Of a DNA stretch of 44,292 nucleotides, positions 24,858 through 33,432 are shown in pieces. Where the stretch lies: assembly GCA_005798285.1 (NCBI GenBank), contig SYKE01000163.1, positions 1 through 44,292 on the forward strand, in the 5' to 3' direction. A program made the translations under genes and the position numbers. The notes beneath the pieces were generated by a model. It did no database searches and had not been told where the DNA came from. It was given only the letters and a program-made list of their open reading frames with translations. The DNA is from Actinomycetota bacterium. GTDB lineage: Bacteria; Armatimonadota; SYMT01. Position 1 is the stretch's first letter. Each line of letters starts with the position of its first letter.

Positions 24858-25496
24858 TTACGACGTGTGAGCAGCGTCTTCCGTCCGCAGGATCGCGTCA
24901 GCGGCCTCGCCGAGATCATCGCACACCAGGTCCGCCAATTGCAGCGCTTCCGGAGTCACGGGCTCGCCGGTCCTCACCAGCACCACTCTACACCCTGAGT
25001 GCTTTCCCGCGAGCAAATCGCCGTGCCGATCTCCGATGAGCCAGGAGGATGAGAGGTCCAACTTCAGCGCTTCAGCCGCACTGCGGAGCATTCCAGGGTT
25101 CGGCTTTCGGTGATCGCAGTCGAGGGAATAGCGCAACTCTTGTGCCTCGGGGTGATGAGGGCAGTAGTAGATCCCGTCAAGAGACACTTGAAACGCGGCC
25201 AGGGCACGCCGGAGGGCCTCGTGCATCTCGTGCAACCGCCCCTCCGAGAACATCCCGCGTGCGATCCCCGATTGGTTGGTAACCACCACGAGCCGAAACC
25301 CCGCCGTCCGCAGCTTTGCAGCGGCCGCGCCGACTCCCGGCAGCAACTCAAGGCGGTCGGGATCGCTGGCATACCCGGTGTCGGGAATCAATACGCCATC
25401 CCGGTCGAGAAACACAGCCCGACGTCCTCCCGAGTCGGACACCGCGCCATGCTGTCGCGGGCACCGCAGATCGGGGGACAAGAAGGTCTCACTCAT
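24858..25496 (-). CDS. gmhB: D-glycero-D-manno-heptose 1,7-bisphosphate 7-phosphatase (GmhB family)
   Basis: 212-residue HAD phosphatase that removes the 7-phosphate of heptose bisphosphate in ADP-heptose synthesis for lipopolysaccharide or glycoproteins. Motif 1 is VFLDRDGVLI with both aspartates, motif 2 VVVTNQSGIARGMF, the zinc region YYCPHHPE and later DCDHRKPNPGM, and motif 4 WLIGDRHGDLLAG. The zinc site is slightly unusual: the last ligand appears as Cys-Asp-His instead of the usual Cys-x-Cys. GGAGAA precedes the ATG at 25496. No other heptose genes are in the window. Related histidinol-phosphatases are an alternative. Confidence 0.85.
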   Translation of the reverse strand: MSETFLSPDLRCPRQHGAVSDSGGRRAVFLDRDGVLIPDTGYASDPDRLELLPGVGAAAAKLRTAGFRLVVVTNQSGIARGMFSEGRLHEMHEALRRALAAFQVSLDGIYYCPHHPEAQELRYSLDCDHRKPNPGMLRSAAEALKLDLSSSWLIGDRHGDLLAGKHSGCRVVLVRTGEPVTPEALQLADLVCDDLGEAADAILRTEDAAHTS

Positions 25497-25627
25497 GATC
25501 GAATTCTCCGGCAGACGATTCGAATGGGCACGGTTGTGTTGCCCGGTTGTACGGCAGAGCAACCCTTTCGGCCGCCGCATCGTTCTGTTAAACGGAAGTA
25601 TCAGATCGGCGAGGTTGGAGATTGAGC

Positions 25628-27049
25628 ATGTGGCGTGAATTGTTGGGTCTGGAGCGGAAGACGAACAACCTGGTGGAGTTGATCTCGCCCCGGCGGAGCT
25701 TCACCGACGTCGTGCTTCCAGACGCCACCCGTCGTCAGTTGTTCGAAGCTCTCACACAGATTGAGAAGAACCAACTCATCTTCACGCGATGGGGGCTCGG
25801 CGAACGGCATCCCACCGCGCTCGGACTCGCCTTCAACTTCGCGGGCCCGCCCGGCACGGGAAAGACCATCTGCGCGGAAGCAGTCGCGTTCACCCTGGGT
25901 CGCAAGCTGCTGCGCGTCAGATACTCGGAGTTGGAGAGCTGTTGGGCCGGTGAGACCGGCAAGAACATCCGGGCGGTGTTTCGCGAGGCGCGCGCTCAAG
26001 AGGCAGTGCTCTTTTTCGACGAGGCGGACAGTATTGCGGCACGTCGCTTCAGTTCGGTAACGGCGGGGTATGAGAGAGAGGCCAATCAGTCGGTCAACAT
26101 TCTTCTGAAAGAGCTCGAAGACTATGATGGCGTGGTGATTTTCGCCACGAACATGGCGTCCAACTTCGATCCGGCGTTCGAGCGACGGATTCGGACGCAC
26201 ATCCTCTTTCTCCTGCCGGGGCAGTCCGAGCGTGAGCGAATTTGGGAAGCTCAGATTCATCCAAGCCGGACGCCTCTTGGCTCCGACGTCGATTTTGCAG
26301 AGCTCTCGGCGAAGTATGAGGTCAGTGGCGGCGACATTCGAAACGCTGTCTTGAAGGCGGCCCAGATCGCTGCTTCCGGCGAGGGTCCGGATGAGACCAA
26401 GCGAATTCTGCAGAAGCACTTCGTCCAGGCGCTGGATGAGGTTATCGCCGGCAAGCGGGTGATGCAGCAGAATGCGGTCGGAGACTCCGGGCCGAACCCC
26501 CTGTGGGTTGAGGCGATGGAGGCGCTGGAACAGAAGGCTGATCGTCTGGAGTCCGCTCTCGGGGAGACCCGTGCAGAACTGACCAGGACCGCCTCGGATC
26601 AGGCCGCCGCGGTGGACGAGTGCGTCGGGCGCGTTACAGGATTCGAGGCCCTTCTGGATGGCCGTTGTTCTGAACTCGACGGACGGCTTGAATCCGGGCT
26701 CGGTAGTCTTTCGGGTCAACTGGCTGCTCGGCTTGAGGCCGCTCAACTCGCCGCCCAGGCGGACTGTGACTCTGTGCGATCCGAACTCAGCCAGACCCGA
26801 GAAGCCGTGCGCGAGCTTCACTCGGTCGTTAAAGCTGAGGCGGAACGATCCACGGCGGCGATCGCCAGCCTCGGAAGCGCCCAGGAGTCCCGCGTCGTGG
26901 AACTTGCGAAAAAGCTCTCGGCCCAGTCCGAACTGGTCGCTCGTGCCACCCTCATTCGTCTACCGCCCCCCGCCGCCGCCGCAGTCCTGGTGGCGCTCCT
27001 CATGATCGCCGCGGCCCTTGGCTTTGCAGGCGGCCGGATGGCGGGCTGA
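25628..27049 (+). CDS. AAA+ ATPase with coiled coil and C-terminal membrane anchor
   Basis: 473 residues. The AAA+ core is at about 30-245: Walker A FAGPPGTGKTICAEA, Walker B AVLFFDEADSIAARR, sensor 1 VIFATNMASNFD and the arginine finger region AFERRIRTHILF, then a helical lid (VSGGDIRNAVLKAAQIAA). From about 295 to 440 follows a long helical, probably coiled-coil part rich in Glu, Ala, Ser and Leu. The last 30 residues (PPPAAAAVLVALLMIAAALG) are one membrane helix with a short end, so the protein is tail-anchored with the ATPase in the cytosol. It looks like FtsH/Cdc48-type remodelling ATPases but has no protease domain. ATG 25628 has GGAG 7 nt upstream. Function unknown. Confidence 0.85.
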   Translation: MWRELLGLERKTNNLVELISPRRSFTDVVLPDATRRQLFEALTQIEKNQLIFTRWGLGERHPTALGLAFNFAGPPGTGKTICAEAVAFTLGRKLLRVRYSELESCWAGETGKNIRAVFREARAQEAVLFFDEADSIAARRFSSVTAGYEREANQSVNILLKELEDYDGVVIFATNMASNFDPAFERRIRTHILFLLPGQSERERIWEAQIHPSRTPLGSDVDFAELSAKYEVSGGDIRNAVLKAAQIAASGEGPDETKRILQKHFVQALDEVIAGKRVMQQNAVGDSGPNPLWVEAMEALEQKADRLESALGETRAELTRTASDQAAAVDECVGRVTGFEALLDGRCSELDGRLESGLGSLSGQLAARLEAAQLAAQADCDSVRSELSQTREAVRELHSVVKAEAERSTAAIASLGSAQESRVVELAKKLSAQSELVARATLIRLPPPAAAAVLVALLMIAAALGFAGGRMAG

Positions 27050-27066
27050 GTGGTTGCCTGGGTTGA

Positions 27067-27288
27067 TCAGGCCTGGTCGAGCGCGGCTCGAATAATCCCG
27101 GCGGCGGTGCGGACCAATTGCACGGCGTCGGCTTCGCTTCGATTCGGCACATCCAAGGATTGCCGAGCGGTGAGCAGGCAGTCGGCGGCCCGGTCCAACG
27201 CATCCTGGCTGACCAGGGAGAGAGCGCCGGGCCCGGGTTGCTGCGTCTGCACTTGAAGTGGCTGTGCGGTCGTAATTGCGCGAGACAT
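27067..27288 (-). CDS. Small hypothetical protein, 73 residues
   Basis: Family not recognised. A Gln/Pro-rich start (about residues 8-22) is followed by two probable amphipathic helices (SQDALDRAADCLLTARQSL and EADAVQLVRTAAGIIRAALD). It converges on the AAA+ ATPase gene 17 bp away. Start at ATG 27288 without a good ribosome site. It could be a small adaptor, but nothing in the sequence proves it is made. Confidence 0.45.
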   Translation of the reverse strand: MSRAITTAQPLQVQTQQPGPGALSLVSQDALDRAADCLLTARQSLDVPNRSEADAVQLVRTAAGIIRAALDQA

Positions 27289-27516
27289 CAGGTTTTCAGC
27301 GGTCAAGAGAGGTGGGGTTGAGTGCGCCGGCACACCGAGCGAACCTCGAGGAGCGATCTCGACAGGGGAAGGGTAGGCAGGTGGCGCCTTGATGCATGGT
27401 AGGGTCGAACCGTCTGGAAGTTAAAGGACGACCTGTACCTGCCGGCGGGCAGATTGTAACACGAATTGCCCGCCGAAGCGGCTGAACGCGAGAAGCGCGG
27501 CGCTTCAGTCGACTGC
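27289..27516. other. Intergenic region with an inverted repeat
   Basis: About 230 bp with no recognisable gene. It holds GGCGGGCA (27444-27451) and TGCCCGCC (27467-27474) around a 15 nt AT-richer loop, and a weaker imperfect repeat near 27482-27510. These may be transcription end signals or binding sites. Confidence 0.35.
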
Positions 27517-27561
27517 AAGGAAACTCGGTGAGTTGGGTCGAAGCGGCGCCACTCACCGAGT
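27517..27561 (-). terminator. Intrinsic terminator of the SBBP/Ig protein gene
   Basis: On the minus strand, 14 nt after the stop, an 11 bp perfect stem (ACTCGGTGAGT with ACTCACCGAGT; 27523-27533 and 27551-27561) with a 17 nt loop is followed by a U-rich TTTCCTT. A moderate intrinsic terminator. Confidence 0.65.
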
Positions 27562-27574
27562 CTCCTCGTCCTGT

Positions 27575-30500
27575 CTAGCTCCCGTTTACGAACACGTTCT
27601 GTGACTTGAAGGACGTGTTGCCGGGGCCGTCGCGAGCGTCGATCCGCAGGTCGTGCTCGCCCGCGGGGACATTCACTCTCACATTGACGGCATTCGTTCC
27701 CCGAGTAACGCCGCTCTGCACGATGACGTTGTCGACCTTCAAGTCCCACGAGACATCGCTGGCATCCGAGATGTTGGCCTGGATGAGCACAGGAGAGGTG
27801 GATCGAGCGCCCGGCTTCGGCTTGACGAAGGTGATCTTCGGTGCAGTCCGATCCGAGGATGCCCCTCCAGCGGTAAAGTTGCGCTCCTGCGTTGCGACGT
27901 TTCCGGCGGCGTCGGTAGCGGTCACCTGAAGGGTGTGGTTGCCGGCGCTCAGCGTTTTCAACAGATTGATGGCATCGACACCCTTTCGGGTGCCGGTCTC
28001 AATCTGGGCGCCGTCAACCTTCGCAACCCACGTCACATCCGAGTCATCGTTGATGTTCACTTTCAGCTTGACCGGGTTGGGCTGAACCGTAGCAGTCGGG
28101 GGAGGCGAGGTGATTTGCAGCACGGGTGGAGTGATATCCGATCCACCGGAGCCCACTGTAAAGGTCCGCTCGATCTTAGCCCGATTGCCCCGGCCGTCCA
28201 ATACATCGATCACCATCTTGTGGACGCCGGTGGTGGCTGTCTGCTCTGCGGCGACTGCTCCCCGACCCCTCGCCTGTCCCTCCAGGATCTGAGCCCCGTC
28301 AAACGTCAACGTCCAACTCACCACGCTGTCATCGAGAATGTCGATGAGGATCGGAACTGGACTCGGCGTCCGAGCATCGTCACGCGGGGAGCGAATGGTG
28401 ACGTTCGGGGGCACTCGATCGCGGGTTCCGACCGCGAACGTGCGAGTGAGCACCCGGAAGGCAGAGGTGTTCCGAACCACGAGTTCCAGGAGGTGGGTGC
28501 CGGCCGGGAGCGGGACAGACGTAGAAAACTCCCGGGCCGTACCGGTGGTGAAGAGTTTGCCGTCCAGGGACAGATCCCAACTGTTGCCAAAGGTGTCGCT
28601 GATCGAGAACGCGATCGTGACCGGATTGGTCAGGTTCCCCGCCGCAGACGGTGAGGGCCAGCTGACGCTGGGAGCGCGACCCCCGTATGGAGGTCGCGCC
28701 GCATCGATCGCCGCTACGAACGCCTCCACCTGACTTCGCGCCTCCACGATCGGTCCGCGGAGCACCGGGAACGTCTGGGCCTCGGTAGAGTTGGTGACGC
28801 CGGTCACCAGGATGGAGCCATCCGGACCGATAGCGACCGATCTGGCCTCCTCCAGGTTTTCTCCACCGATGTAGCCGCAGAAGCGCAAGAAGCGGCCCGT
28901 GGGTACGACCTGGGCCACGAACGCATCTTGTTTGCCTGCAAGCCGCAAATCCGGACCGGCCCACAGGGGAAAGCCCTGCGTGCCGGCGGATTGTGTGGCG
29001 CCCACGACCACGGCGCCGGCGATGTCGTCCACGGCGATGGCCAGTGCCCGATCCTCGCCGGCTCCGCCGATGAAGCCGCTGTAGACGATGCTCTCGGCTC
29101 CGGGCGTCAATTTGGTGACAAAGGCGTCACTCAGACCTCGTTGCACGAGCGAAGGCCCCTGGACCACAGGAAAGCTCGACTGCGTGGAGGCGGTGGAGCC
29201 GCAGACATAGATTCCGCCGCTGCTGTCCACCGCCACCCCGCGTCCTTCGTCGGCCGCTTGTCCGCCGATGTAGCCACAGGCATCCAACCGCAGGCCGTCC
29301 GGCGCCACCAGGGCGACGAACGCATCACCGGCGGCGCCGGTGTCGTTGTAGGTCAGGTCCGGCCCAATTGTAACCGGTAAACTTGCCTGAGTGGAGTTGG
29401 TGGCGCCGACGACGATCGCCTGACCGGCGCTGTTGACCGTGACCCCGGAAATGAAGGTCTGTCCAGCGCCCCCGATGTAGCCGCCGTAAACCTTCTCTTC
29501 GAGCAGCGATCCGAAGCAACCAATAAAACCGCTGGCGGATGCGCCTGCCGGGTAGGTGATTTGTGGCCCCAACCGCACTGGAAAGGAGTCTTCCGGCGAG
29601 TTGGTGGAGCCCACGAAGTAGACGCGACCGTCGGCGCCCACGGCGATCGCGTTGGCGACATCGTCGAGCGACCCTCCCATGAAGCCCCCGTAGAAGAGCG
29701 CGTCTCCTCTGGCCTCAATCCCGAGCAACCATCCATCCCGACCAGGGCGGCCGGGGTTGTTGAAGGATCGGTCCCCGTGTCGAACCGCAGGAAACGAGTC
29801 GTCGGTCAAATCGGTGTAGTCCGACGCGGCGCCGCAGACATAGACGCGCTCGGAGGCGTCCACCGCGATGCCGTTCCCCGTCTCGATGCCGGTTCCGCCG
29901 ATGTACCCGAGCCAGATGAAACTGGAGCCGTCCGCAGCGAGCTTGCACACGAACGCATCCGACGGGAGTTCACCGCTGTTATAGGTCAGGTCTGGGCCCA
30001 CCTTAACCGGCATGCTGCCTTCGGCAGACGCCGTTGTCCCCACAACGTAGACATGCCCCGCCGGGTCAACCGCGATCCCGTTCGCGGCATCGTCCGCCGC
30101 GCCACCGATGAAGGAGACATACACAAAGGTCGCCGGGTCGATCACGAGGGGGAGTTTGGGATCGTACGCGCCGAGATGGAAGCCGTATTCCCAGGCCCCC
30201 TGCGTTTGCCGCACCCAATACGACGACGGCACCTCCTGCCGATGACCGTCGCGCTCCTGATAGACTAACGGCTTTTCATCGACGAAGGAGCCGGCGGGCG
30301 TCGAGATCTCGAGGGTTCCATCCGGGAGCACTCGGGCCGAATCTATCCCTTGATAGCAGAGTCGAACCCGCCCGGGATCGGCCCCGGGGGCCACTCGGAA
30401 CTCATACTTGAGCCGATCGCCCGCGCCTTGGTAGGCAACGTCGATCCCCGGCCAGACCTGACGATACTCCAGCGCGGTGTGAGCGCCGATGTCGGTCCGC

Positions 30501-30892
30501 CACCGCTTCTCGTCGCCCCGAAAAATGTTCACAACGCCCGCGGATCTCTCTGTTGAGACGGGAGCCACGTTTGGATCCCCACCCACAAACCCGAGCCGGA
30601 ACACCCACGCTCCGCCCCCGTTTTCCCGACGAACGGTCATGCCGCCGCGATGGAAGTAGAGAACGCGATCCTTGCCCGGCAAATAGAAGGGAGCATCTCC
30701 CTGGATCTGACCCTGGTTCTCCACAAAGGTGATCGGCAGGTGACCGAGGGCGCGTCGGGCCGCGAAAGGCGCCGTTTCGGGCGCTCGCAAGGGGCGGCTA
30801 TGACTGCCCACCGCGGAAACGATGGCGAGTCCGAACGAGGCGACGGCTGCGAGGAGCGCGCTTCCAAATCGGGGAGTTGTCGGTTTCTTCAT
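27575..30892 (-). CDS. Secreted SBBP beta-propeller protein with four Ig-like domains
   Basis: 1105 residues. A Sec-type signal (about 1-30) is followed by an N-terminal DUF7948-like domain (about 50-240: LPITFVENQGQ, NIFRGDEKRWRTDI, DVAYQGAGDRLKYEF). Seven SBBP repeats follow (about 255-735), each with an IGG-x-DD...AxxIAVD...GxxYVxGxTxS...FPV pattern, enough for one seven-bladed propeller. Four Ig-like domains of 85-90 residues make up the rest (about 745-1105), each ending in a GN-x-AT/AxG-type turn. Probably a cell-surface or secreted structural or binding protein. The ATG at 30892 has no Shine-Dalgarno and lies 12 nt after a TATTAT box, so the mRNA may be nearly leaderless. Confidence 0.85.
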   Translation of the reverse strand: MKKPTTPRFGSALLAAVASFGLAIVSAVGSHSRPLRAPETAPFAARRALGHLPITFVENQGQIQGDAPFYLPGKDRVLYFHRGGMTVRRENGGGAWVFRLGFVGGDPNVAPVSTERSAGVVNIFRGDEKRWRTDIGAHTALEYRQVWPGIDVAYQGAGDRLKYEFRVAPGADPGRVRLCYQGIDSARVLPDGTLEISTPAGSFVDEKPLVYQERDGHRQEVPSSYWVRQTQGAWEYGFHLGAYDPKLPLVIDPATFVYVSFIGGAADDAANGIAVDPAGHVYVVGTTASAEGSMPVKVGPDLTYNSGELPSDAFVCKLAADGSSFIWLGYIGGTGIETGNGIAVDASERVYVCGAASDYTDLTDDSFPAVRHGDRSFNNPGRPGRDGWLLGIEARGDALFYGGFMGGSLDDVANAIAVGADGRVYFVGSTNSPEDSFPVRLGPQITYPAGASASGFIGCFGSLLEEKVYGGYIGGAGQTFISGVTVNSAGQAIVVGATNSTQASLPVTIGPDLTYNDTGAAGDAFVALVAPDGLRLDACGYIGGQAADEGRGVAVDSSGGIYVCGSTASTQSSFPVVQGPSLVQRGLSDAFVTKLTPGAESIVYSGFIGGAGEDRALAIAVDDIAGAVVVGATQSAGTQGFPLWAGPDLRLAGKQDAFVAQVVPTGRFLRFCGYIGGENLEEARSVAIGPDGSILVTGVTNSTEAQTFPVLRGPIVEARSQVEAFVAAIDAARPPYGGRAPSVSWPSPSAAGNLTNPVTIAFSISDTFGNSWDLSLDGKLFTTGTAREFSTSVPLPAGTHLLELVVRNTSAFRVLTRTFAVGTRDRVPPNVTIRSPRDDARTPSPVPILIDILDDSVVSWTLTFDGAQILEGQARGRGAVAAEQTATTGVHKMVIDVLDGRGNRAKIERTFTVGSGGSDITPPVLQITSPPPTATVQPNPVKLKVNINDDSDVTWVAKVDGAQIETGTRKGVDAINLLKTLSAGNHTLQVTATDAAGNVATQERNFTAGGASSDRTAPKITFVKPKPGARSTSPVLIQANISDASDVSWDLKVDNVIVQSGVTRGTNAVNVRVNVPAGEHDLRIDARDGPGNTSFKSQNVFVNGS

Positions 30893-30904
30893 GGGGGGTT
30901 AGGG

Positions 30905-30911
30905 ATAATAT
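30905..30911. promoter_or_regulatory. Symmetric -10-like box between divergent SBBP and pcrA genes
   Basis: The 103 bp gap contains GGGATAATATGCCC (30902-30915), which reads TATTAT on the minus strand and TAATAT on the plus strand. It could serve as a -10 element in both directions. No convincing -35 boxes are seen. Confidence 0.3.
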
Positions 30912-30995
30912 GCCCGCGGCGGGAATGGCGGTGCAACTCGGGAAGCTGTTCCTGGGCTCCGCGACCGCAAATGCTGAGGACGGGAGTCCGAATCA

Positions 30996-33266
30996 ATGAA
31001 TGAGGGTGGGCGAGACCTGCTCGATGCGCTGAATGACGTTCAGCGCGAGGCGGCGGCGCATATTGCCGGTCCGATGCTGGTCCTCGCGGGCGCGGGCAGC
31101 GGCAAGACCCGCGTGTTGACGTACCGGGTGGCTAATCTCATTCGGCACGGGGTGTATCCCGGCCGAGTTCTGGCGGTTACTTTCACGAACAAAGCCGCCG
31201 GCGAGATGAGGGAGCGGATCGAGCACCTGGTGGGACCCCCGGCGAAGATGCTCTGGATGGGGACGTTCCACGCCATCTCCGCGCGGATGCTTCGGCAGGA
31301 CGGAGGCAGCATCGGAGTACCTCGTGACTTTGTCGTGTTCGATGACTCGGATCAGATGACCCTGATGCGGGAGGTGCTCACCCGACTGGGTGTCAACTCG
31401 GAGACGTACAAGCCCCGTCAGGTTTTGTCCGCCCTCTCCCGTTGGAAGGAAGAGCTGATCGACCCAGAGCAGGCGTCGGCACGGGCCGTTACGGCGTCCG
31501 ACCAGACCATCGCCCGAGTCTACCGGGAGTACCAGAGGCGGCTGCGGGAGAACCACGCGCTGGACTTCGATGATCTCATCGTCTCAGCCGTGCACCTGTT
31601 GGAGCCCGGGTCCGAGTTGGGCGATCTCTATCGTCGTCGTTTCGAGCACGTGCTGATCGATGAGTATCAGGACGTGAACCGATCGCAGTATGAGTTCGTG
31701 ACGCGGTTGGCGTCCGGCCATCGCAACCTGTGCGTTGTCGGTGATGACGATCAGTCGGTGTACGGTTGGCGGGGCGCGGATGTCGGATTCATTCTTGCCT
31801 TCGAGGAAGATTACCCCGACGCCAGAATCCTGAAGCTTGAACAGAACTACCGCTCCACCCAACTCATCCTGGATGCCGCCCACGCGATTGTGAGCAAGAA
31901 CTCGGGTCGACGCGACAAGCGCCTCTGGACCGAGAACCCGCAGGGCCAGCCGCTGGTATTGCTGACTGCAGAGGATGAGACGGATGAGGCCCGCTTCATC
32001 GCCCAGACGGTCGAAGGTCAGGTGGACGGGGTCACCGTTCGCTATCGCGACTTCGCCTGCCTCTACCGGACCAACGCACAGTCGCGGGTGCTTGAAGATG
32101 TCTTTCGGCGCCGCCGGATCCCTTACCGATTGATCGGGAGCGTTCGCTTCTACGATCGAAAAGAGATCAAGGACATCCTGTGTTACCTCCGTCTGATCTT
32201 CAATCCCGCGGATAGCCTGGCCCTGAAGCGCGTGCTCAATGCACCGAGCCGCGGGGTGGGGGAGAAGTCTATCGAGCGTCTGGAGGCGTTCGCCGCCGCG
32301 GAGCGGATCTCCCTGTTCGACGCCATGTCCCGTGCCCGTGAAGTCGACGGCCTGATTCCCAAGGCTCGGAGCGCGGTCCTCGATCTCGTCCGTGTGGTGG
32401 GCGTGGTGGCGGACTACAAGGAGAAGCTAAACGTGACGGCGCTCGTTCAGGAGCTGCTGGACCGAACCGGGTATCGCCGGGCTCTTCAAGAAGAGAACAC
32501 CCTGGAGAGCCGGGACAGGGTGGCGAACGTGGATGAATTCATCAATGTCACCCGTGAGTTCGACGATCAGGTGGGAGAGGGCCTGGACCGCTTCATTGAG
32601 CAGATGGCGCTCATGTCGGATGTGGACACGCTGAAGGCCGATGCCGACGCGGCGATCATGATGACGCTGCACGCCGCCAAAGGTCTGGAGTTTCCACAGG
32701 TGTTCCTCTGCGGCATGGAAGAGGACATCTTTCCGCACTCACGCGCTCGCGACAACCCGTCGGAGATGGAAGAGGAGCGCCGGCTTTGCTATGTTGGGAT
32801 CACACGAGCCCAACGACAGCTCTACCTGCTCCACGCACGCCGCAGAACGGTCTTCGGACTTCAGCGGTGGCAGATGGCGAGCCGCTTCTTGCGGGAAATC
32901 CCCGAGCACTGCTTCGACCGCCCTGCGCCGCCGCCTGCCCGTGGCGCAGCAGCGGCGGGCACGCCTCCGACAGCGGGTTCCGCGTGCCGGAGCGGAGCCG
33001 CCGCTTCGTCGGCGATGCGTCCGGCGGTGGCTCCGGTGGGCCGCGGTGGTTCGCCCACTGCGCCTCGTCCCATCGCGCCGCGGATCCCTGAGGAGGGAAA
33101 AGGCCGCTTCAAAGCCGGAGATCGGGTAAAGCACTCCCGATTTGGGGAGGGGATTGTTACGAGATCTGTTGGCAGTGGTGATGATGAAGAGGTAACGGTG
33201 GTCTTTCCGGCTCACGGATCAAAGCGGCTGGTTCTGGCGTATGCGCCCCTTCAGAAGCTGACCTGA
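30996..33266 (+). CDS. pcrA: ATP-dependent DNA helicase PcrA/UvrD
   Basis: 756-residue superfamily 1A helicase working 3'-5' in nucleotide excision repair and removal of proteins from DNA. Motifs in order: Q motif LNDVQREAAAH, Walker A LAGAGSGKTRVLTYR, Ia VTFTNKAAGEM, II LIDEYQDVNRSQ, III VVGDDDQSVYGWRGA, IV LEQNYRST, V MMTLHAAKGLEFP and VI RRLCYVGITRAQ. After a Pro/Ala-rich linker (about 645-690) the C terminus has a Tudor-like GDRVKHSRFGEGIV motif, as in PcrA proteins that bind RNA polymerase. GGGAG stands 9 nt before the ATG. Confidence 0.96.
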   Translation: MNEGGRDLLDALNDVQREAAAHIAGPMLVLAGAGSGKTRVLTYRVANLIRHGVYPGRVLAVTFTNKAAGEMRERIEHLVGPPAKMLWMGTFHAISARMLRQDGGSIGVPRDFVVFDDSDQMTLMREVLTRLGVNSETYKPRQVLSALSRWKEELIDPEQASARAVTASDQTIARVYREYQRRLRENHALDFDDLIVSAVHLLEPGSELGDLYRRRFEHVLIDEYQDVNRSQYEFVTRLASGHRNLCVVGDDDQSVYGWRGADVGFILAFEEDYPDARILKLEQNYRSTQLILDAAHAIVSKNSGRRDKRLWTENPQGQPLVLLTAEDETDEARFIAQTVEGQVDGVTVRYRDFACLYRTNAQSRVLEDVFRRRRIPYRLIGSVRFYDRKEIKDILCYLRLIFNPADSLALKRVLNAPSRGVGEKSIERLEAFAAAERISLFDAMSRAREVDGLIPKARSAVLDLVRVVGVVADYKEKLNVTALVQELLDRTGYRRALQEENTLESRDRVANVDEFINVTREFDDQVGEGLDRFIEQMALMSDVDTLKADADAAIMMTLHAAKGLEFPQVFLCGMEEDIFPHSRARDNPSEMEEERRLCYVGITRAQRQLYLLHARRRTVFGLQRWQMASRFLREIPEHCFDRPAPPPARGAAAAGTPPTAGSACRSGAAASSAMRPAVAPVGRGGSPTAPRPIAPRIPEEGKGRFKAGDRVKHSRFGEGIVTRSVGSGDDEEVTVVFPAHGSKRLVLAYAPLQKLT

Positions 33267-33398
33267 TTCCCCTGGAACCATTTGCCGATGGTTGTCACAG
33301 GGACTGACCTCGTATCGTGTGAATGTGTGAGTGCAGACATAAGCACAGTTGGTTCGGGTTGCACTGACGCGGTGGACCGATGTCGCTCTGGTATGCGT

Positions 33399-33415
33399 GC
33401 TCCGCGAGGCGGAGC
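33399..33415. other. Hairpin in the leader of the S55/propeller gene
   Basis: GCTCCGC-GAG-GCGGAGC is a perfect 7 bp stem with a 3 nt loop, 5 nt before the AGGTGG ribosome site of the next gene. It has no U-tract. It may affect translation of that gene or mark the end of the pcrA message. Confidence 0.4.
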
Positions 33416-33432
33416 GCGAAAGGTGGATACTC

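Noticed and set aside
25601..26821. Long minus-strand frame (over 400 codons) opposite the AAA+ ATPase
   Set aside because: The plus strand carries complete AAA+ motifs; the antisense frame has no recognisable domain and is a typical shadow in GC-rich DNA.
28600..30150. Repeated DNA pattern that might suggest a CRISPR or repeat array
   Set aside because: The repeats are diverged coding repeats of the SBBP propeller, about 200 bp apart, with no constant repeat or spacer structure.
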